Shown piece by piece: positions 1 through 4,852 of a stretch of DNA of 5,799 nt. A model generated the notes under the pieces. It saw only the letters and a list, made by a program, of their open reading frames with translations, ran no database searches and was not told the origin of the DNA. The DNA is from Campylobacterota bacterium. Its GTDB lineage: Bacteria; Campylobacterota; Campylobacteria; Campylobacterales; SZUA-545. Both the position numbers and the translations under genes were made by a program. The stretch lies in the NCBI GenBank assembly GCA_003561815.1, contig PWVP01000174.1, positions 1 through 5,799 on the forward strand, in the 5' to 3' direction. The stretch's first letter is position 1. The number at the start of each line of letters is the position of its first letter.

Positions 1-921
1 CAGGTGCTCCTGGTAGGTGCGGGTAAAGGTGTGGGTCCCATCCCGGTTGCGAACAAAGTAGAGATAGTCGCTCTTGGCCGGATGGATGGCGGCATGGATC
101 GCCTGCGGGCTCACCACGCAGACCGGATAGGGGGGCAGACCGCCATAGCGGTAGGTGTTATAAGGGCTCGTGTCCTCCCGTATGCGGCGGGGGGTAATCC
201 GTTCACGGGAGTAGTAGCCGTAGTTGAGTGTCCCATCCATCTGAAGCCGCATCCGCCGCTCCAGCCGATTGACAATCACCGAAGCAACCAGCGGCATCTC
301 CGCATGGTTGGCCGCCTCCTTCTCGATCACAGAGGCTTTTGTAAGATACTCAAACCACTGTTTCGTTTCGTAACGCCCCAGCAGGGCAGTTGCCAATCTT
401 TCGTGGGCACTCTCGGCACGACTGAGTAGAATCGTAATCAGTGTTGTTTCGTCAATTCCCATCGGTATCCGATAGGTTTCGGGTACGAGATACCCCTCTT
501 TAAGCGGTGTGCGCGCGAAGTAGAGCTGATGCAAAAGCGCCGCATCCAGCTTTAGCTGCTCTGCCAAAGCGTCCAGAATCATCACCGTGGTCTCGCCGGG
601 AACAAAGCGGATCGTCTCCAGGGCGGGCTTGCCCTCGATCAGCGCGCGATAGAGATCCAGCCGTGCGACACTCTCGCCACCGAGATCGATCCAGCCGTGC
701 TTGGGGGTCCCCATCAGGCGCAGAAACCAGACATCCAGCCGCCCCACATCAAGCCCCTCTTCCTTTAGCTTCGCTATAATGCCGTAAATGGAGCCAGAGG
801 GGATCTGTACGATCTGCTCGTGACTTAAGCGGGAGGAGAAGTGATAAGAGAGGAGAAGCGTGATCACTAAAATCATCTCCGCCAGCATCAAGACGGCGGT
901 TAGTATTGTCTTTTTCTTCAT
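1..921 (-). CDS. mltG: MltG, endolytic murein transglycosylase (YceG-like), C-terminus missing
   Basis: MltG is an inner-membrane lytic transglycosylase that cleaves nascent glycan strands in the periplasm and so sets their length. The window holds 307 codons reading right to left from ATG 919-921; only about 10-25 residues seem to be lost at the left edge. The N-terminus is basic (MKKK) followed by a membrane anchor at about residues 5-25. A small LysM-like region follows ('FVPGETTVMILDALAEQL', about residues 119-136). The catalytic core has 'ASVIEKEAANHAEM', where E200 matches the catalytic Glu of Escherichia coli MltG (E218, from memory), then 'VNRLERRMRLQMDGTLNYG', 'PYNTYRYGGLPPYPV' and the terminal 'YLYFVRNRDGTHTF' motif. 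The 921 start is chosen because it keeps the basic residues before the anchor and has AGGA 5 nt upstream; later ATGs at 888 and 876 lose the basic residues. The anchor carries an unusual internal Glu (E15). The 5' end overlaps the divergent neighbour by 62 bp. Confidence 0.95.
   Translation of the reverse strand, partial: MKKKTILTAVLMLAEMILVITLLLSYHFSSRLSHEQIVQIPSGSIYGIIAKLKEEGLDVGRLDVWFLRLMGTPKHGWIDLGGESVARLDLYRALIEGKPALETIRFVPGETTVMILDALAEQLKLDAALLHQLYFARTPLKEGYLVPETYRIPMGIDETTLITILLSRAESAHERLATALLGRYETKQWFEYLTKASVIEKEAANHAEMPLVASVIVNRLERRMRLQMDGTLNYGYYSRERITPRRIREDTSPYNTYRYGGLPPYPVCVVSPQAIHAAIHPAKSDYLYFVRNRDGTHTFTRTYQEHL
775..780 (+). promoter_or_regulatory. Candidate sigma70 -10 box for the AsmA-like gene
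   Basis: A perfect TATAAT, the only one I see on this strand, lies about 80 bp upstream of the GTG start at 860. It is preceded by a pyrimidine-rich stretch (756-773). No -35 hexamer is visible at 16-18 bp spacing, which would be acceptable for Campylobacterota, whose vegetative promoters rely on the -10 box and T-rich upstream DNA. Transcription would begin near 787 and give a leader of about 73 nt. The box lies inside mltG codons for Ile-Ile-Ala, so it could be coincidental. Confidence 0.4.
849..855 (+). promoter_or_regulatory. Ribosome binding site for the AsmA-like gene
   Basis: AGAGGAG ends 4 nt before the GTG at 860. The spacing is rather short but the match to the anti-Shine-Dalgarno sequence is good. 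It supports the GTG start, and the in-frame TAA just upstream (845-847) excludes any earlier start. Confidence 0.65.
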
Positions 922-3640
922 TCTTGTCCTGGCTTTTCTGATTCTCCTGCTATTTTCAGGCCTGAGCTTTGAGAGGGTGTCTATCGGCGGTGTTGAGCTG
1001 GAGAAACTTTACCTCAAAATCGATAAAAGAGCGATCATCCAAGCCGAGAGTCTGACCCTGCACGGTGGCGACACCCAGGCACCTGATGAGCTCTCCCCCA
1101 CACGCCTTCGTCAGGGGTTTTTAGCCCTCTATCTGATAGAGGAGCTGACGATCGATCAGATCCAGACACCCCAGGGCAAAATGCGCCTAAGCTACCGTGA
1201 TGGTGTGCTGGATCTAGAGCACGAACGGCTCGAACTTCAGGCGCGCATAGGGTGGATGGAGCCCACTGTGGCGCTGGAGATCGAGCAGCTCACCCTCCCT
1301 GAACACGAGGCCCATGCCAGCGGGCGGGGGTTTATCGACCCACTGCGCGGACGCTTCTGGTTTGATGGTGAGCTCAAAAGCCCGCATCTGGAAGGCAGCT
1401 TCAACCTCCAGGGCGATCGCCAAAAGGTCGAGCTGGCCATCAACCGCAGCGCCTTTGCGCTGGGTGAGATCGAAGGGGGCTTTAGCGGCACCGGCCACTA
1501 CGACATAGGCTTGCAGGAGTGGGCGTTAAGTGGTGATCTGCAGGCTCTGGCTATCCGTGGTCGGCTAGAGGCCTCAGGGGATATGCGCCGTGGGGTGTTT
1601 GAGCTTCTGGATGCGAACAGTAAAGACCTTGGCCCGCTTGCTGCGTTTCTGCCCGTACCCGATGAGTACCGCCCCTGGATCCATGGTCTGGTGCTGGCCG
1701 ATCACTACGAGGCGGATCGCTTCATGATAGCGATTGACTTTGAGACGCTTGAGCCGGAGTATGAGAAGATTGCCCTAAAGGGGTTTGCTCTGGATGGTTC
1801 GGTGCGCTTTCATGAAGCACTCGATCCCGCCCTCATCGATCGCTTCGAGGTGACAATCGATGAGGACACCCTAAGAATCCAGACCCGTGGCGCCGAGTAC
1901 GGGGGCCAGGGTGCCTGCGCGGATCTAAACATCTTCCATCTGACCAGCAACCAGCGGCGCTATATGGAGCTCACCATCGAAAGCGACACCCTTTTAGACG
2001 AGTCGATCGCCTCACTGCTACGCGCCTACGGTCTGGAGATGCCTATCCGGCAGAGCTGGGGCGAAAACCACACCGATCTGGTTTTAAGGATGGATCTCTC
2101 CGAGACAACCGATCTGATCCCCACCGTCCAGACCCGTACCGATGCGCGCAATCTGCAGGCGCTGCTCTATGGTATGCCGCTCACACTCAGCGATCTGAGT
2201 GTTAAAAGCCATGACGGTGTGGTGACACTGGAGCATGCGCGCCTTTATGAGTCGGGGGTGGCCACCATAGAGGCCAAAGGCTGGATCGATCCGGGCCAGG
2301 AGCAGCTGCAACTCAGTGCGCTGGTGGAGTCTTTGCAGCTGCTTGAGGGGTTGGGGGTGGATATGCACGATCTGCCCCTGACACTCAAGGGGAACTGGAG
2401 CGAGCAGGCGACCATCTTAGAGATCCCCGAATTGCGCACCCACTATCGCACCCACGGCGATACACACCATATACGAATCGCCGATCTGCACCGGCTACGC
2501 CCACACACTCCACTAATGGAGCTTTTTAACCTTCAAGGCGGGCAGCTGGAGCTGAGTTTCGAGGGGGGGTACTGGCGGGGACGCTTTGACTACGAGACCG
2601 ACCACCCGCTGCTCTATCGAAACGGCGCCCCCATTCTCTCAGGAAGCGGTCAGTTTGAGCAGGATGAGGATGGCTTCTGGTTCTCGACTCTCGATGGCGA
2701 TCTCTCCCTCTGGCAAAACGCCGATCTACTGCGTGCCCGGCTCAATGGGGTCGGTATCGACGCCAAGGCCCTTGAGGCCTTCTACGAGGAGAACAAAGAG
2801 CGCTTCGGGCGACTCGATAGCGCCCTTCAGGCCCGCCAAGGCGATCGCCAAAGCCCCAACCGCCTTTTTGTATCGGGCAGCAACAACAAACTCATCTATG
2901 GCGATCGCCGCATCGGAACCGACTGGTTCTCCCTCTTTATGGAGGGAGAGCAGATCGAGGCACAGCTGCGCGAGGGGGGATCGGTGCTGATGGTTAGCCG
3001 CAAAAAGAGCGATGTGATCCTGCGCGGTGAGCGGCTAGGACCGCGCTGGATCAATGAAGCGGCGGATATGCGGATGCGGCGTGGCAGCTGGGATATTAGT
3101 GCCCACGCCAACCTCAACACCGCCGATCTCTACGGGGTGATTCGCCTTCGAAACGCCTCCTTTGGTCAGGCGCGTTTCGTGAGTAACCTGATCGCGCTCG
3201 TGAACACCCTACCGGCACTGGTGCAGTTTCGTGCACCGGGCTTTAGTGCCGATGGTTTCGAGATTGAGCGCGGCGTGATTGAGTTCTATCAGGCCGATGA
3301 GATGATCTTCTTTAATGCCATTCGACTGATCGGTGCCAACACCGACATCATTGGGCAGGGCAGCATCGACCTGGCCACCTCAAAGGTGGATTTTACCTTC
3401 AGTGTCCACACCGTGAAGGCGGCCAGTCGCATTATCGGAAGCATCCCGATTATCGGCTATATCCTGCTGGGTGACGATCGGGCCATTAGCACCGTCTTGC
3501 GGGTGGGGGGAACACTGGATAAGCCGACTGCCCGCAGCGAAGCGCTTAAAGATACCGCCTTTTACCCCCTGGCGGTTATCGGGCGCACCTTGACGCTCCC
3601 TTTTAAGCTCTTTGAGTCCGATCCCGAGCCGATCGACTAG
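860..3640 (+). CDS. AsmA/YhdP-like (DUF3971-type) envelope protein, 926 aa
   Basis: A large inner-membrane-anchored periplasmic protein of the AsmA/YhdP/TamB type. Members of this group form long lipid-binding beta grooves, and in E. coli YhdP, TamB and YdbH together support phospholipid transport to the outer membrane. What the sequence shows: one N-terminal transmembrane helix (about residues 13-34) after a short Lys-containing head, then about 890 residues of alternating polar and hydrophobic beta-rich sequence with no further membrane segment. A DUF3971-like signature 'FLPVPDEYRPWI' lies at 263-274. The C-terminal AsmA-like part (about 770-890) ends in 'IGSIPIIGYILLGDD' and 'VLRVGGTLDKP'. 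Length is close to E. coli YdbH and shorter than YhdP or TamB. The GTG start is forced: an in-frame TAA lies at 845-847, and no other plausible start precedes the anchor. Family assignment is from remembered motifs; the transported substrate is unknown. The gene is divergent from mltG and convergent with lolC. Confidence 0.88.
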   Translation: MITKIISASIKTAVSIVFFFILVLAFLILLLFSGLSFERVSIGGVELEKLYLKIDKRAIIQAESLTLHGGDTQAPDELSPTRLRQGFLALYLIEELTIDQIQTPQGKMRLSYRDGVLDLEHERLELQARIGWMEPTVALEIEQLTLPEHEAHASGRGFIDPLRGRFWFDGELKSPHLEGSFNLQGDRQKVELAINRSAFALGEIEGGFSGTGHYDIGLQEWALSGDLQALAIRGRLEASGDMRRGVFELLDANSKDLGPLAAFLPVPDEYRPWIHGLVLADHYEADRFMIAIDFETLEPEYEKIALKGFALDGSVRFHEALDPALIDRFEVTIDEDTLRIQTRGAEYGGQGACADLNIFHLTSNQRRYMELTIESDTLLDESIASLLRAYGLEMPIRQSWGENHTDLVLRMDLSETTDLIPTVQTRTDARNLQALLYGMPLTLSDLSVKSHDGVVTLEHARLYESGVATIEAKGWIDPGQEQLQLSALVESLQLLEGLGVDMHDLPLTLKGNWSEQATILEIPELRTHYRTHGDTHHIRIADLHRLRPHTPLMELFNLQGGQLELSFEGGYWRGRFDYETDHPLLYRNGAPILSGSGQFEQDEDGFWFSTLDGDLSLWQNADLLRARLNGVGIDAKALEAFYEENKERFGRLDSALQARQGDRQSPNRLFVSGSNNKLIYGDRRIGTDWFSLFMEGEQIEAQLREGGSVLMVSRKKSDVILRGERLGPRWINEAADMRMRRGSWDISAHANLNTADLYGVIRLRNASFGQARFVSNLIALVNTLPALVQFRAPGFSADGFEIERGVIEFYQADEMIFFNAIRLIGANTDIIGQGSIDLATSKVDFTFSVHTVKAASRIIGSIPIIGYILLGDDRAISTVLRVGGTLDKPTARSEALKDTAFYPLAVIGRTLTLPFKLFESDPEPID
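927..930 (-). promoter_or_regulatory. Ribosome binding site for mltG
   Basis: On the minus strand AGGA lies 5 nt before the ATG at 921-919, inside the membrane-anchor codons of the divergent gene. It favours the 921 start over the internal ATGs at 888 and 876, and so fixes the 62-bp head-to-head overlap. I see no convincing -10/-35 pair for mltG in the 160 bp beyond it. Confidence 0.55.
2840..2909. repeat. Pair of HIP1-like GGCGATCGCC palindromes
   Basis: Two perfect 10-bp GGCGATCGCC palindromes (2840-2849 and 2900-2909) lie 60 bp apart in the AsmA-like gene. A third lies at 1412-1421, and an 8-bp core GCGATCGC at 5777-5784 in secA. The three 10-mers are in the same codon phase and all encode Gly-Asp-Arg (residues 185-187, 661-663 and 681-683). 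The motif is the one called HIP1 in cyanobacteria; here it may only reflect favoured codons plus a genome-wide GATC bias. Confidence 0.6.
3615..3638. other. Stem-loop spanning the AsmA-like stop codon
   Basis: AGT-C-CGATC (3615-3623) can pair with GATCGACT (3631-3638), giving 8 bp with one bulged C and a 7-nt loop (3624-3630). No T-run follows on either strand, so it is not a classical intrinsic terminator. It could protect 3' ends: on the minus strand it begins only a few nt past the lolC stop. Confidence 0.3.
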
Positions 3641-3643
3641 CGC

Positions 3644-4849
3644 CTACTCGTGGCGAAGCACCTCTAGAGCATCCACCTCGCTCGCCTTTTTGGCCGGGTA
3701 CCAGGAGGAGAGAAGCACGATCGTAAAGGCCCCCACGATAATTCCGCTTAGATCCACCCACGAGAGCTCCAGCGGCAGGCGGCTCATGCCGTAAACATCC
3801 GCCGGCAGCGAGACAATATCAAAACTGGAGAGAATCCAGAGCCCCAAAGCGCCCAGAAGCAGGCCCAGTACGATCCCCGCACTGCCCACAATCGAGCCGA
3901 TCCAGAAGAAGATGCGGCGCACCTCGCTGCGGCTGGCCCCCATGGAGAGGAGCAGTGCGATCTCTTTGCGGCGATTGAGCACCGTCATCAGAAGTGAAGA
4001 GATGATATTCAGCGATGCGGTGAGGATAATCAACATCAACACCAAAAAGAGCGCGCGCTTCTCTAGCTCTAAAGCGGCAAAGAAGTTGACATTCTGCTCC
4101 CACCACCCCACCGCCGAGTGCTCGGCGCCGATGAGCTGACGAATCCCCTCAATATCACGCATCGGATCGGGGCTGCTGATGTGGATACCGTGATAGCGAT
4201 CCTCCTCAAGCGCCAAAACGGCACGCAGATCCTCCATGCGGGTGTAGAGGTAGGCCTTATCGTACGCAACCAGCCCCGAGTGGAAGGTGTCTGAGATCAC
4301 AAACCGCTTCATCACAGGTGTCATCGCCAGCCCCACCGGCTGCGCGCGGGTAAAGACCAGCAGCAGCCGATCGCCCTGCTCCAGACCAAACTGATCATAA
4401 AGCCCCTGCCCGACCATCACCCCAAAGGGATCATACGGCTCCCCGCTATGGGCGCGATCGACCACCTCGTTGATCGCCCGCTCCTTTTCAAAGTCCACCC
4501 CAAAGACCATGTTGCCCTCCATCAAGGAGCCTTGACGGCTGATGGCCTGTGCACGCAGAAAGGGGCTAAAGATGTAGTCGGGAAACTGCGCCTGAAGGCG
4601 CTCCAAAAGGGCCGCATCAAGGGTCTGCTCAAAACGGGGCATCACGGTGATGGGGTAGTTCATCACAAAGAGTTTGGCGCGAAACTCCCGGTCAAAACCG
4701 TTCATGATTGCCATGGCGACAATCAACACCATCACCCCGATCGCCACCCCCAAAAAGGCGAGAATCGCGGTGATGGAGATAAAGGGCTGGCTAGGGTCAA
4801 AGCGCAGATAGCGCCGGATCACAAACCCGACAACCCCTTTTTGGGCCAA
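3644..4849 (-). CDS. lolC: LolC/LolF-type lipoprotein-releasing ABC transporter permease, 401 aa
   Basis: Integral membrane subunit of the LolCDE-type transporter, which extracts outer-membrane lipoproteins from the inner membrane and passes them to periplasmic LolA using ATP hydrolysis by LolD (not in this window). The full length matches the family's roughly 400 residues. Topology is the FtsX/MacB pattern: TM1 about 24-49, containing 'GVMVLIVAMAIMNGF'; a periplasmic domain about 50-265; then TM2 about 266-289, TM3 about 313-341 and TM4 about 366-384. The cytoplasmic coupling segment is 'NRRKEIALLLSMGAS' (292-306), and the end 'YPAKKASEVDALEVLRHE' is typical. 'PVGLAMTPVMKR' (171-182) sits where E. 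coli LolC has its LolA-binding hook, so this may be the single hybrid permease called LolF. The start is TTG, three nt after the secA stop and in the same frame, with AAGG 8 nt upstream; expression is probably translationally coupled to secA. An alternative GTG at codon 10 is less likely. Confidence 0.92.
   Translation of the reverse strand: MAQKGVVGFVIRRYLRFDPSQPFISITAILAFLGVAIGVMVLIVAMAIMNGFDREFRAKLFVMNYPITVMPRFEQTLDAALLERLQAQFPDYIFSPFLRAQAISRQGSLMEGNMVFGVDFEKERAINEVVDRAHSGEPYDPFGVMVGQGLYDQFGLEQGDRLLLVFTRAQPVGLAMTPVMKRFVISDTFHSGLVAYDKAYLYTRMEDLRAVLALEEDRYHGIHISSPDPMRDIEGIRQLIGAEHSAVGWWEQNVNFFAALELEKRALFLVLMLIILTASLNIISSLLMTVLNRRKEIALLLSMGASRSEVRRIFFWIGSIVGSAGIVLGLLLGALGLWILSSFDIVSLPADVYGMSRLPLELSWVDLSGIIVGAFTIVLLSSWYPAKKASEVDALEVLRHE
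3652..3691 (+). terminator. Weak candidate intrinsic terminator for the AsmA-like gene
   Basis: GGCGA (3652-3656) can pair with TCGCC (3682-3686), followed at once by TTTTT (3687-3691), starting 11 nt after the AsmA-like stop at 3640. The loop is long (25 nt) and holds only the small palindrome CTCTAGAG (3662-3669), so the hairpin is weak. The whole element lies inside the last lolC codons, antisense to them. It is the best terminator-like structure at this convergent junction. Confidence 0.25.
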
Positions 4850-4852
4850 GGG

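Noticed and set aside
4..429. 141-codon open frame on the plus strand
   Set aside because: It lies wholly antisense to mltG, whose catalytic and terminal motifs are clear on the minus strand; the predicted protein shows no recognisable motif.
507..779. 90-codon plus-strand open frame rich in Arg, Ser and Pro
   Set aside because: Antisense to mltG, with the skewed composition typical of a shadow frame in GC-rich coding DNA.
2586..2990. 134-codon plus-strand open frame in another phase of the AsmA-like gene
   Set aside because: Arg/Ser/Pro-rich shadow inside a continuous 926-residue reading frame; nothing suggests a nested gene.
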